Source: Microbulbifer thermotolerans
GTDB lineage: Bacteria > Pseudomonadota > Gammaproteobacteria > Pseudomonadales > Cellvibrionaceae
Direction: 5' to 3'
Assembly (NCBI RefSeq): GCF_900112305.1
Contig: NZ_FOKT01000003.1
Location: forward strand, 389,593-453,592
DNA: 64,000 nt
Positions 25,441 to 33,746 of the stretch are shown piece by piece (the first letter of the stretch is position 1; each line of letters opens with the position of its first letter). The position numbers and the translations under genes were made by a program. The notes under the pieces are model-generated. The model was not told the origin of the DNA. It searched no databases and saw nothing but the letters and a program-made list of their open reading frames with translations.

Positions 25441-25887
25441 GTGAATCACCGTTATCTCTGTGCAAATCATCACCAATGGCTGACAGCCGATCCGCTCCGC
25501 GCCGAGCAGGCCTGGATGGACTGGATTGAGCGGGGGGCCAGCCTGTGTGAAGACGGCAACCAAGGCGAGGCCATTCCCTTTCTCGGTTGTGCCTATGAAC
25601 TGGCGGATTTCCTGCTCAGCGTCCGCCGTCCTGCCTACGCCATCGCGGCGCAGAGGTTTGCCGAAAGTGCGCGGTTGCTGATGGACGCCTACCATCATCG
25701 GGGCCAGCAGAATCACGGCAATTACATCTTAGTAGGGGCCAGTTCCAGGCTGGCGCGGGAGTTAAAGGATGGAGACAACTACCGTATTACCGCCGATTGC
25801 ATCCGCACCCTCTACACCCGCGAACCCAATCCGCCGGCACGCCAGCAGTGGCAGCGCCAGCTCGGCGGCATTGTCAGTTTGCACTGA
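25441..25887 (+). CDS. Unrecognised 148-aa protein, probably iron-regulated
   Basis: Starts at GTG 25441 with GAGGAG seven bases upstream. 148 residues, soluble and mostly helical. Repeated Ala-rich helices (QGEAIPFLGCAYELADFLL, AYAIAAQRFAESARLLMDAY) suggest a TPR-like fold. The N-terminus has clustered His and Cys (MNHRYLCANHHQW). It sits directly behind a Fur-box-like sequence, so expression under iron limitation is inferred. It may belong with the small Fur-associated genes of pseudomonads (FagA type), but I cannot confirm that. A second small gene follows after four bases. Confidence 0.75.
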   Translation: MNHRYLCANHHQWLTADPLRAEQAWMDWIERGASLCEDGNQGEAIPFLGCAYELADFLLSVRRPAYAIAAQRFAESARLLMDAYHHRGQQNHGNYILVGASSRLARELKDGDNYRITADCIRTLYTREPNPPARQQWQRQLGGIVSLH

Positions 25888-25891
25888 AGCA

Positions 25892-26092
25892 GTGCTGTCA
25901 GGCGTGGCCGCTGCCAGTTCATCACAATTTCTCGAGATTGAGATTCGCGAGGATACACTGACTTCGTTGCTGGCCGAGCGGCGTCTGAAAGTGGAGGATC
26001 TGCGCTGCCTCACGCCGCGGGCGCGGCGGCAGTTGCGAAGGGTGTTGTTGCAGTCACTACTCGCGGATGTGCGCGACGGCCAAACTCTCTAG
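25892..26092 (+). CDS. Small unrecognised 66-aa protein
   Basis: Probable start GTG at 25892, four bases after the previous stop, giving 66 residues. The sequence EIEIREDTLTSLLAERRLKV followed by LTPRARRQLRRVLLQSLL is helical and basic at its C-terminus, compatible with a small adaptor or nucleic-acid-binding protein. The same frame is open further upstream over the previous gene, but that part is low-complexity and looks non-coding. It probably shares the Fur-controlled transcript. Confidence 0.55.
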   Translation: MLSGVAAASSSQFLEIEIREDTLTSLLAERRLKVEDLRCLTPRARRQLRRVLLQSLLADVRDGQTL

Positions 26093-26207
26093 GACTACGC
26101 GCGGATAGCTTTGGAACGCAGGGCCCGCCGTTACGTGGAGGTTCCCCGCACGGGATCAAAGCGGCCGAGGCCGCTTTAGGTGTGCCGCACGATTCGGTGG
26201 CCTCCAT

Positions 26208-26834
26208 TTACGGGCCTACCGCCAACCACTCACTCAGTTTGAGTTCCAATTTGTCCAGCCCGGTTTTCTTGGTGGATGAGAAGGTCTGCACCGTCACTCC
26301 ATTGTCCAATCCCTGTGCCTTCAGTGCCTTTTCGACTGCGAAGAGGGTGTTGTTGGCGGGGCCCCTTTTAAGCTTGTCCGCTTTCGTCAGCAATATGTGC
26401 ACGGGCAGACCCGACTGAACTGCCCAGGTGAGCATATGAATATCGAATTCTTTCAGCGGCTGGCGGATATCCATCAGTAGCACCAGGCCGCGCAGACAGT
26501 GGCGCTGTTCGAGATAGAAGGCCAGGTGCCGCTGCCACTCGTCCTTCATCGCGCGCGCCACTTTGGCGTAACCGTAGCCGGGCAGGTCGACCAGGCGCTG
26601 GGTGTCACCGACGCGGAAGAAGTTGATCAGTTGCGTGCGTCCCGGGGTTTTGGAAGTGCGCGCCAGCTTACTGTTGCCGGTCAATGCGTTGATGGCACTG
26701 GATTTACCGGCGTTGGAACGGCCCGCGAAGGCGACCTCGGCGCCGCTGTCCTCCGGACATTCCGCGAGGGTGGGTGCGCTGGTAAGGAACTGAACGGCGC
26801 GGAAGTTTAGTTTTTCGATGCTGGATTCGGACAT
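26208..26834 (-). CDS. engB: Ribosome biogenesis GTP-binding protein EngB (YsxC/YihA)
   Basis: 208 residues. GTPase motifs in order: GRSNAGKSS (G1), [11 protein letters not shown] (G3), LTKADKL (G4) and [12 protein letters not shown] (G5). EngB is an essential factor in 50S subunit assembly. It lies upstream of and divergent from cytochrome c4, a conserved arrangement in gammaproteobacteria. Confidence 0.96.
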   Translation of the reverse strand: MSESSIEKLNFRAVQFLTSAPTLAECPEDSGAEVAFAGRSNAGKSSAINALTGNSKLARTSKTPGRTQLINFFRVGDTQRLVDLPGYGYAKVARAMKDEWQRHLAFYLEQRHCLRGLVLLMDIRQPLKEFDIHMLTWAVQSGLPVHILLTKADKLKRGPANNTLFAVEKALKAQGLDNGVTVQTFSSTKKTGLDKLELKLSEWLAVGP

Positions 26835-26978
26835 TGGCGATTTGTTGACTCAGTACACTCAATTGGCGCACAAGTATATAATGCCGCCGTTTTTGCGTCG
26901 CAGAACTATGGGGGCGACGCGAGTCAGTCTCCGCCCGGGTGGAGCGAACCAGTCATTCAGCGCGCAATGGGACGACGT

Positions 26979-27635
26979 ATGAACAGCATCATAAAGAATA
27001 CAGCTCTGGCCCTGGGCCTCACCTTCGGCCTGGCCGCGCCAGTTGTGATGGCGGCCGGAGATCCTGCCGCCGGTAAGGCGAAGGCCACTGCCTGCGCCGC
27101 TTGCCACGGTGCCGACGGCAACAGTCTGGCGCCCGCCTTTCCGAAAATCGCGGGTTTGGGAGAAAAGTATCTGGCCAAACAGCTGATGGATATCAAAAGT
27201 GGTGCACGCCAAGTGCCGCAGATGATCGGTCAGCTGGATAACTTCAACGAACAGGACCTGCAGGATCTGGCGGCCTATTTCGCTTCCCAGCCGGTGCAGC
27301 TGTCTGGTTCCAAGGCGATTTCCGTGACTTTGAACAACGGTGAGAGTGTCGATGGCCTGATGCTCGGCCGGGAGCTGTTCCGCGCGGGCAATCCGGAAAC
27401 CGGGGTACCCGCCTGTATGGGGTGCCATTCTCCGACCGGCAAAGGCAATGCGCCCGCTGGCTACCCGCGCCTGTCCGGACAGTACGCCGAGTATGTGGAA
27501 ACCCAGCTCAAAGCCTTCCGTGCGGGCACCCGCACCAATGATGGTGACACCCGCGTGATGCGCAGTGTGGCGAAGCAGCTGTCCGATGCCGAGATCACAG
27601 CACTCGCCAACTATGTGGCGGGTCTGACGGACTGA
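26979..27635 (+). CDS. Cytochrome c4 (diheme, periplasmic)
   Basis: 218 residues from ATG 26979. A signal peptide ends near VVMAAG, and two CxxCH heme sites follow (CAACHGADGNS and CMGCHSPTGKG), each in a cytochrome c domain of about 90 residues. Distal Met ligands are plausible in the regions after each site. It transfers electrons to terminal oxidases. An in-frame ATG at 26967 exists, but the later start gives a better signal peptide. Confidence 0.94.
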   Translation: MNSIIKNTALALGLTFGLAAPVVMAAGDPAAGKAKATACAACHGADGNSLAPAFPKIAGLGEKYLAKQLMDIKSGARQVPQMIGQLDNFNEQDLQDLAAYFASQPVQLSGSKAISVTLNNGESVDGLMLGRELFRAGNPETGVPACMGCHSPTGKGNAPAGYPRLSGQYAEYVETQLKAFRAGTRTNDGDTRVMRSVAKQLSDAEITALANYVAGLTD

Positions 27636-27662
27636 TCGCCAGGCTGTCTGTCGCGAATATCA

Positions 27663-27697
27663 CAAAAAAGGCCGGTCTTAGACCGGCCTTTTTTGTA
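27663..27697 (+). terminator. Rho-independent terminator of cytochrome c4
   Basis: AAAAAAGGCCGGTC, loop TTA, GACCGGCCTTTTTT: a strong symmetrical stem with T-run 28 bases after the cytochrome c4 stop. Confidence 0.95.
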
Positions 27698-27860
27698 AAG
27701 CCTCCGTAGCGCTTGTAAGGGGCCCATTGCCGGTGACGAGGCCCTGGGAATGGGTGCACATGTTGACCGGGTTCCTTGCTTCCACCTGCCGGAACTTCAA
27801 TAATCTGCGCTGTCTATTACGTAGCCCCCTGGTCCCGAGAGAATAACGTTGGAGAAGACT

Positions 27861-28559
27861 ATGAATGTCGTTGTCGCCCCCCTGTCCAGGCTGTTTGCCC
27901 TGGTCTTCACTCTGCTGTTCAGCCTCGTTGCCTGTGCACAGGAAGACGGCCAGTTCAAGGCCGGCCAGCACTACCAAGTACTGCCGCAGGCGGTACCGCA
28001 GAAGGACGACAGCAGGATCGAGGTGACTGAAATGTTCTGGTACGGCTGTGGCCATTGCTACCACTTCGAGCCGACCCTGAACCGCTGGAAAGAAAAAATG
28101 CCGGAAGACGTGGCGCTGCTGAAGATTCCCGCCATCTGGCAGCCGCTCATGGAGGTGCACGCCCGCATGTACTATGTGGCCGATACCATGGGGGTGCTGG
28201 ATCGACTGCATGCCCCCATCTTCAACGCCATCAACAACCAGCGCAAAATGTTTGCTGTGAAGGAAGGCCGCAATTGGAATCCGGATTTGAAGGCCATCGA
28301 GGAACTGTTTAATGCCCATGGCGCCGATGGTGCCAAGGCCGCCAAGCTGATGAACTCCTTCACCATCAACAGCAGGGTCAAACAGGGCATGGCCAACCAG
28401 CGCGCCTATCAGTTGTCCGGCACCCCGGAAGTGGTTGTGGCGGGCAAATACCGTATCAGCACCTCCCTGCCTGGCTTTAAAGGCAAGAGCAATGGCCAGG
28501 AACTAATGCTGCAGGTGGCCGATTACCTAATTGCCAAAGAGCGTGCCGAGCGCAGCTGA
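27861..28559 (+). CDS. dsbA: Thiol:disulfide interchange protein DsbA
   Basis: 232 residues from ATG 27861; an upstream TTG gives a longer but unlikely form. A signal peptide ends near SLVACAQ, possibly as a lipoprotein site (LVAC). The oxidase motif CGHC is present in FWYGCGHCYHFEP, and the cis-Pro loop in LSGTPEVVVAGKYRI. Introduces disulfides into periplasmic proteins. Follows cytochrome c4, a frequent order. Confidence 0.95.
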   Translation: MNVVVAPLSRLFALVFTLLFSLVACAQEDGQFKAGQHYQVLPQAVPQKDDSRIEVTEMFWYGCGHCYHFEPTLNRWKEKMPEDVALLKIPAIWQPLMEVHARMYYVADTMGVLDRLHAPIFNAINNQRKMFAVKEGRNWNPDLKAIEELFNAHGADGAKAAKLMNSFTINSRVKQGMANQRAYQLSGTPEVVVAGKYRISTSLPGFKGKSNGQELMLQVADYLIAKERAERS

Positions 28560-28574
28560 TGGCAATGCTAACGA

Positions 28575-28598
28575 AACCCCGCCCAGTGCGGGGTTTTT
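28575..28598 (+). terminator. Rho-independent terminator of dsbA
   Basis: AACCCCGC, loop CCAGT, GCGGGGTT and T-run, 15 bases after the dsbA stop. Confidence 0.92.
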
Positions 28599-28710
28599 TG
28601 TGCGCACCGACAGGCCGCACATCCCTTGTGCGCGGATCAGATCGCACCTGGCGATAAGTTAGGGCTACACTAAGTGGTGCAATGCCCGTCAATCACCAAC
28701 AGGGCTCCTC

Positions 28711-29175
28711 ATGTCGCTGCGCCGTGCCGCCATTCTATGCCTCAGCTGTTTCACCGGTACCGCCGGGGCTTCTGATCTTGATGCCTTCCCCGCCACCGTG
28801 GACGGAAAGGTGCGCCTGGTGATCCGCCTGCCCAGAGCGGCGGATGAAAGCCGCTTTATGGTGGAGCTGGTACCGGGCAAGAGTGAGGTGGTGGACTGCA
28901 ACCTGCGCAGTTATCGCGCCGCGATTCGGCGCGAGACGTTGGAAGGGTTGGGTTATCCCTATTATGTACTGGCAGAGCCGGAGCCTGGTCCGGCCGGTCA
29001 CAAGACTTGTCCAGCGGGCTCTAGGTCGCGGCGCTTCGTGCCTGTGCGCGGCGAAGGGCTGATGTTGCCCTATAACAGCCATCTTCCGCTGGTCGTTTAC
29101 CTGCCTCCCGGGCTGCAATTGAAATACCGTGTCTGGCGCGGGGATAAAATTTTGTCTAGCGCCCGGGCTGAATAA
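28711..29175 (+). CDS. eco: Ecotin family serine protease inhibitor
   Basis: 154 residues with a signal peptide ending TAGA. The mature part follows E. coli ecotin without gaps over long stretches: VELVPGKSEVVDCNL, LEGLGYPYYVL, CPAGSRSRRFV, LPYNSHLPLVVYLP and LKYRVWRGDK. The two cysteines of the ecotin disulfide are kept. At the reactive loop the segment PAGHKTCP aligns with VSTMMACP, placing His where ecotin has the P1 Met, and Lys at P1'. Periplasmic protection against serine proteases is the known role; target range here may differ. Monocistronic by position. Confidence 0.88.
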   Translation: MSLRRAAILCLSCFTGTAGASDLDAFPATVDGKVRLVIRLPRAADESRFMVELVPGKSEVVDCNLRSYRAAIRRETLEGLGYPYYVLAEPEPGPAGHKTCPAGSRSRRFVPVRGEGLMLPYNSHLPLVVYLPPGLQLKYRVWRGDKILSSARAE

Positions 29176-29450
29176 CTGCCATTGGAATCACCGCCAGATT
29201 CGTCAGCGGTTCCCATACCTGCCTTTATCCCCATAATTTTCACACTTCCCCCCCGTTCTGGCGCACGAAGAAATATTTTTGAGGCTTCTACTGCCAAAAG
29301 TTGGATTCTACGTCTAGCCTATAAAAACAAAGGACGTGAAAAATAGCGCCTGGGCCATTTTTCATACCGCTGTAGCGACCGCTGCATCGCGGAGAGGAAC
29401 ACCGGCGGCTGCGGCCGCCAGTCGCAGTAATCCTATACAGAGAGTCGCGC

Positions 29451-29936
29451 ATGAAGTTTTTGCGTCACCCCTCGTCTCACCGCCTCTTCCTCGCATTCTT
29501 ACAGGTCTATGTCTTGATTCTCCTGCTGTTTCTAGTGCTGCCCCTGGCCATTGCGGAAGAGTCGGCGCAGCGCAAATGGGCCGGGAATTGGCTGGTCGTG
29601 GGTGAAAATGATGAACAACTGGTATGGCAGCTACACGCCGACGGCACAGGATTCGCCTATGGGTTTCACAACGGCGGGCGCCTGTCTCACGGTTTTGCCA
29701 TTAACTGGAAATTGCAGGGTGATCGGGTGCGCGTGCGTACCGGCGCGTCGTTGCGCTGTCGCGGCGGTGTGGTGGCGGTGGCATTTACCGGCTGGAGCCC
29801 CGTCACCTTAGATTTCTCGATTGTGGACGGTCGCCATTGGCTGCAAGACGGCGGCGGACTGTTGAGTTTTCAGCGCCGCCTCGGCAGTTGGCATACGCCC
29901 AGAGCGGGTGGTAAGTGTCCGGACTTGGCCGGATGA
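29451..29936 (+). CDS. Unrecognised exported protein, paralogue of the next gene
   Basis: 161 residues with a strongly hydrophobic N-terminal segment (about residues 14-34), a signal peptide or anchor. The remainder is a small beta-rich domain with WAGNWLVVGENDEQLVWQLH, ADGTGFAYGF and SLRCRGG. The same pattern (W-x-G-x-W, ADGTG, CRGG) occurs in the following gene nine bases downstream, so the two arose by duplication. The layout resembles small lipocalin-like secreted domains, but I cannot assign a family. Confidence 0.75.
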   Translation: MKFLRHPSSHRLFLAFLQVYVLILLLFLVLPLAIAEESAQRKWAGNWLVVGENDEQLVWQLHADGTGFAYGFHNGGRLSHGFAINWKLQGDRVRVRTGASLRCRGGVVAVAFTGWSPVTLDFSIVDGRHWLQDGGGLLSFQRRLGSWHTPRAGGKCPDLAG

Positions 29937-29945
29937 CACGAGCCG

Positions 29946-30737
29946 ATGTACCAGAGCGCAAAACTGATAGGCGGTTTCGGCACTGGCCCGGGCAGGGGCC
30001 AGCGGCGGAGTGTTTTATCCAATTTTTGGCGGTTTGCATTCGCCGTTGTCATTTTTGCCACGGCGAGCGGTTCGACGGGGGCCTTTCAGGCTGCCAATCA
30101 CGCAGGTGCGACTACAGGGACTAGCTGGAAAACGGACTCCCATCTGGATGCCAAGCAGTGGGTGGGGGCGTGGTTGATATCCCGCGATGGTGAGGCGCGG
30201 CATGTTTGGAGCCTGAAGGCGGATGGCACTGGCCGCTCCTACGCATTTCTGGAACACGGTGGCGAGATGCGTTTCGCCTACGGTTACGATATCCGCTGGT
30301 ATTTCGATCCCTTCACGCAGATGGCCCATATCAAGACTGAGCGGCGTATCGTGTGTCGTGGCGGCAAAATATATCCCTACTTCCTCACCCTCAAGTCCTA
30401 CGAGAGTGACTATGCGGTGAAGGATAAATTCACATGGCAGACCACTTGGACCGAAGCCAGCATCGGCAAAAACCGTTTGCACAAATCCCAGGTGGTTTTC
30501 GTCGCTGCCTTATCTTCCTGGCAGGACCCAACCCGCGGCGTATCCTGTCCGAAATTTCCCAGCCTGAAATTGGAAAGAGACATCGATTTGGCGTTGGACC
30601 GCTGGGAGCGGGAGATTCAGCGGGGCGCTGATCAGGGAGCACCGGGCGAACAGCGGTCGCAACCGGAAGGGGATGCCGATAAAACTCTTCGCAAGGCTGC
30701 ACAGCGTGCAAAAAGTAAGCGGGTAAAAAGTCGATGA
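29946..30737 (+). CDS. Unrecognised exported protein with lipocalin-like domain
   Basis: 263 residues. After a basic N-terminus comes a hydrophobic segment ending near STGAFQA, probably a signal peptide. The domain (about 65-215) carries QWVGAWLISRDGEARHVWSL, KADGTGRSYAF and RRIVCRGGK, matching the preceding gene and extending it with about 50 more residues of strands. A charged tail (DKTLRKAAQRAKSKRVKSR) ends the protein. Function unknown; co-transcribed with the previous gene. Confidence 0.75.
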   Translation: MYQSAKLIGGFGTGPGRGQRRSVLSNFWRFAFAVVIFATASGSTGAFQAANHAGATTGTSWKTDSHLDAKQWVGAWLISRDGEARHVWSLKADGTGRSYAFLEHGGEMRFAYGYDIRWYFDPFTQMAHIKTERRIVCRGGKIYPYFLTLKSYESDYAVKDKFTWQTTWTEASIGKNRLHKSQVVFVAALSSWQDPTRGVSCPKFPSLKLERDIDLALDRWEREIQRGADQGAPGEQRSQPEGDADKTLRKAAQRAKSKRVKSR

Positions 30738-30765
30738 AACCAAAGCGGCGGTGGAAAAACGCTAT

Positions 30766-31176
30766 ATGAAAGTTGAAGCATGCCTGGAAAAATTGCTGCG
30801 GAACCTAGACCCCCAATTACAGGGCGATGTGTACGTTTTCTGTTCTCTGCCGGAAGCGCGACTGCTGGATCTCATCGATGATTGCCTGTGTGTATTCCGG
30901 GAGCGTGAGGGGCTCTCGGCGATACTGCCGCGGACCCTGGCTGAGCGTGAGGGACTGGCGTCGAGTGGAGGCTTCCGCCAGATCACTCTACAGGTGTATT
31001 CAAGCCTCGAAGCCGTCGGCCTCACCGCTGCGGTTACCGCCGAACTGGCCAGCTGGGGAATCAGCGCTAATGTCGTCGCCGCGCTGCGTCACGACCATGT
31101 GTTTGTACCCGAAGAAGAAGCCGAAGAAGCGTTGCGCCTTCTGCGAGGGATAAGCAGCCGCGCACAGTACAGTTGA
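30766..31176 (+). CDS. ACT domain protein (COG3602 / DUF2241 type)
   Basis: 136 residues from ATG 30766 (an upstream GTG at 30751 is possible). It matches the small ACT-domain family with GDVYVFCSLPEA near the start and GGFRQITLQVYSSLEAVGLT, then the C-terminal HDHVFVPEEEAEEALRLL. ACT domains bind amino acids or small ligands; this family has no assigned pathway. Genes on both sides are co-directional and close. Confidence 0.82.
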   Translation: MKVEACLEKLLRNLDPQLQGDVYVFCSLPEARLLDLIDDCLCVFREREGLSAILPRTLAEREGLASSGGFRQITLQVYSSLEAVGLTAAVTAELASWGISANVVAALRHDHVFVPEEEAEEALRLLRGISSRAQYS

Positions 31177-31195
31177 GCCGGGGAGCCGCAGTGCG

Positions 31196-31939
31196 ATGCG
31201 GATCGACTATCCTCCTTCCCAGCCTCACGGCGAAATCCGCCGCTTGTTACCGGATTTCTTCTGTGTTCCGGGAACCATAAAACTTGCCCCGGCGGTTGTG
31301 ATCAACCGAAATATGGCAATTGTACGCTGTGGGGATGACCTGACATTGGTGAATCCGGTGCGCCTGCGGCCACAACAGGAGGAAAAGCTGCAAGAACTGG
31401 GGTGCATCCGCCACGCTGTACGCTTAGGCTATTACCACGGATGCGATGATCTCTACTACCGCGACCACTTCAATCTCACTTTCTGGTGCCAGGCACACTC
31501 CGACTTTTATCCTCCAGCACCGGACCGGCTCCTGCGCGAGGGCGGTGACTGTCCTGTCCCCGGCGGCTGTTTCCTGGAGTTTTCTCACAGCCGCTACCCG
31601 GAAGCGGTTCTCTGGGTACCTCACAACGGGGGGCTATTGCTGTGCTGCGACGCATTGCAATATTGGCGGACCTGGCGCGGGTGTAACTGGTGGGGCAGAA
31701 ACCTGCTGCGTTTTGGCAGTATGCGCCGTGGAATGCAGGTGGCACCTGGCTGGCGTTCCTGTATGACCCCACCGGGTTGCGATCCCTTGCATTGGCTGGA
31801 GGACGATTTTCGCCGTCTATTGAAATTAGACTTCCTGCACTTTATGGGCGCCCACGGTGAATTTCTGCCGGATTATGCCCATGAAATGGTATCTGCCGCC
31901 GTACTGAAGGCATATCCGGGTATAGGGCGCGCCGCCTGA
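31196..31939 (+). CDS. Metallo-beta-lactamase-fold-like protein, apparently degenerate
   Basis: 247 residues without signal peptide. Strand order and spacing resemble DUF4336-like metallo-beta-lactamase fold proteins: MAIVRCGDDLTLVNPVRL, then a loop where the HxHxDH motif would lie but reads GYYHGCDDLYYRDHFNL, then EAVLWVPHNGGLLLCCDALQYW and a late FLHFMGAHGEF. The metal motif is imperfect, so catalysis is doubtful or uses a different metal site. Rich in Cys and Trp. Family assignment is tentative. Confidence 0.6.
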   Translation: MRIDYPPSQPHGEIRRLLPDFFCVPGTIKLAPAVVINRNMAIVRCGDDLTLVNPVRLRPQQEEKLQELGCIRHAVRLGYYHGCDDLYYRDHFNLTFWCQAHSDFYPPAPDRLLREGGDCPVPGGCFLEFSHSRYPEAVLWVPHNGGLLLCCDALQYWRTWRGCNWWGRNLLRFGSMRRGMQVAPGWRSCMTPPGCDPLHWLEDDFRRLLKLDFLHFMGAHGEFLPDYAHEMVSAAVLKAYPGIGRAA

Positions 31940-31997
31940 GCTGTGGTGGTCATGGTAAGCTAGCCGGTCGATTCAGCAAGCCGGAAAAGATTTACCA

Positions 31998-33617
31998 ATG
32001 CGATTTCCTTTCTTGTTCACCACCTTGATCGTGGGCGCGCTGGTGGCCTGTACTACCAACTCCCCCGCGCCGATTCCAAGTGCTGACAGCGAAAATATCC
32101 GTGTGCACGTAGAGTATCTGGCCTCGGACGCCCTCGCTGGCCGGGACACCGGCTCCCGCGGATACCGCGAGGCCGCTGACTACGTGGCCCGGGAATTCGA
32201 GCGCATGGGGTTGCAACCCGCCGGCGAGCAGGGCTACCTGCAACAAGTGCCGTTGGTCAAGGCGAGTTGGGGCGGACATGTACCCACCTTGGTACTACAG
32301 GGGCGCGACGGCGATATCACTTTCCACTTTGGAGAGGACTTTGTGGCTTCGCCGCCTACTCACAGCGAGAGCACAGCGACCGCTGCCGGCCTGGTGTTTG
32401 TGGGATTCGGTATACAAGCGCCCGAGTATGGTATTGATGACTACAAAGATCTGGATGTGGAAGGCAAGATTGTGGTTCTGCTCTCGGGGCGACCGCAAAA
32501 GCTGCCGAACGAAGTCGGCGCCCACTATGCATCTTCGCGCACCAAGCGTGAGACGGCTGCCCGTCACGGCGCCGTGGGTTATATCACTCTGAACACGCCT
32601 CAACGCGAACAGCGCTGGTCTTTCAAGCGCTCGCTCGAGCACCTGGACGACGACAACCTCGACTGGCTGGGCGACAAAGGTGTACCCGGCAATAGCCTTC
32701 CCGGAGTGCATCCCGGCGTGTTGATGGATATAGGCCCCGCACGTCAGCTTTTCGTAGGTGCCGAGCGCAGTCTCGATGCTATTTTTACCGAAATGGAAAA
32801 TGGCTTGGTACCCCGGGGGTTCCCGCTACCTTACCGGGCAAAAATGACCAGTGGATCGACTCATGCAATGATTGACAGCCCCAACGTGGTTGCACTGCTG
32901 CCTGGCTCCGATCCGCAGCTTAAAAACGAATACGTGGTCTTTTCCGCGCACCTGGATCATATCGGTGTGGACAAAAATGGTGCTATCCACAACGGTGCCC
33001 AAGATAATGCCGCCGGTATTGCTGTCATGCTGGAAACCGCGCGCTTGTTTGCCGAGTCCGGCCGCGCGCCGCGCCGCTCACTACTATTTGTTGCGGTGAC
33101 CGGTGAGGAAAAAGGCCTGTTGGGCTCCGATTACTTTGCCCATCACCCGCCAGTGCCGACCCATGCGATTGTGGCAAACCTCAATTTGGATATGCCGATG
33201 TTGTTGTACCCCTTCAAGGACATCATCGCCTTCGGCGCCGAGCACTCCACTCTCGGCAGGACTGCTGCGCGCGCCGCAGAAAACGCCGGCCTGAAACTAA
33301 GCCCGGACCCAATGCCGGAACAAGTGATCTTCGTCCGTAGCGACCACTATAACTTCGTACGCCAGGGTATACCGGCAATCTATCTGATCAGCGGCCGCGA
33401 AGCGCGGGACCCGGAGGTTGACGGTACACAAATGCAAACCACCTTTCTAAAGGAGCGTTACCACCGCGCAAGCGATGAGGCCGACGAACAAATCAGCTAT
33501 ACCGCCGCCAAGCAATTTACTGAAGTGAACTACGCTATTGCACGGGAAGTAGCGGATGCGGATGAAAAACCGCACTGGTATAGCGGGGATTTTTTTGGGG
33601 AGTTGTATAAGCGGTAA
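31998..33617 (+). CDS. M28 family zinc aminopeptidase, lipoprotein
   Basis: 539 residues. A lipobox LVAC at about 15-18 with Thr at +2 indicates an outer-membrane lipoprotein. After an N-terminal part with a PA-type inserted domain (about 150-290: YKDLDVEGKIVVLLSG), the M28 metal ligands appear in order: FSAHLDHIG, GAQDNAAG, TGEEKGLLGS, NLDMPM and VRSDHYNF. It releases N-terminal amino acids from peptides in the periplasm or outside. Two-zinc site fully conserved. Confidence 0.92.
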   Translation: MRFPFLFTTLIVGALVACTTNSPAPIPSADSENIRVHVEYLASDALAGRDTGSRGYREAADYVAREFERMGLQPAGEQGYLQQVPLVKASWGGHVPTLVLQGRDGDITFHFGEDFVASPPTHSESTATAAGLVFVGFGIQAPEYGIDDYKDLDVEGKIVVLLSGRPQKLPNEVGAHYASSRTKRETAARHGAVGYITLNTPQREQRWSFKRSLEHLDDDNLDWLGDKGVPGNSLPGVHPGVLMDIGPARQLFVGAERSLDAIFTEMENGLVPRGFPLPYRAKMTSGSTHAMIDSPNVVALLPGSDPQLKNEYVVFSAHLDHIGVDKNGAIHNGAQDNAAGIAVMLETARLFAESGRAPRRSLLFVAVTGEEKGLLGSDYFAHHPPVPTHAIVANLNLDMPMLLYPFKDIIAFGAEHSTLGRTAARAAENAGLKLSPDPMPEQVIFVRSDHYNFVRQGIPAIYLISGREARDPEVDGTQMQTTFLKERYHRASDEADEQISYTAAKQFTEVNYAIAREVADADEKPHWYSGDFFGELYKR

Positions 33618-33656
33618 AAACGATTTCTAGTACAGATCATCAGCTACTGCGTAAAA

Positions 33657-33710
33657 AAGGCCTGCTCAGCAAAACCAAAATAGTCAATGGCGGATGCAAG
33701 AGCAGGCCTA
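33657..33710. terminator. Long-loop inverted repeat between convergent genes
   Basis: AGGCCTGCTC and GAGCAGGCCT pair across a loop of about 32 bases, flanked by A-runs and T-runs suitable for termination in both directions, between the M28 peptidase and the PL7 lyase. Confidence 0.6.
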
Positions 33711-33746
33711 GAACTCAAAAAGAGTTATTGGGGGTTACAATTTACC

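Noticed and set aside
29180..29212. MITE end-like ATTCGTCAGCGGTTCC after the ecotin gene
   Set aside because: Only one end, with several mismatches; could be chance.
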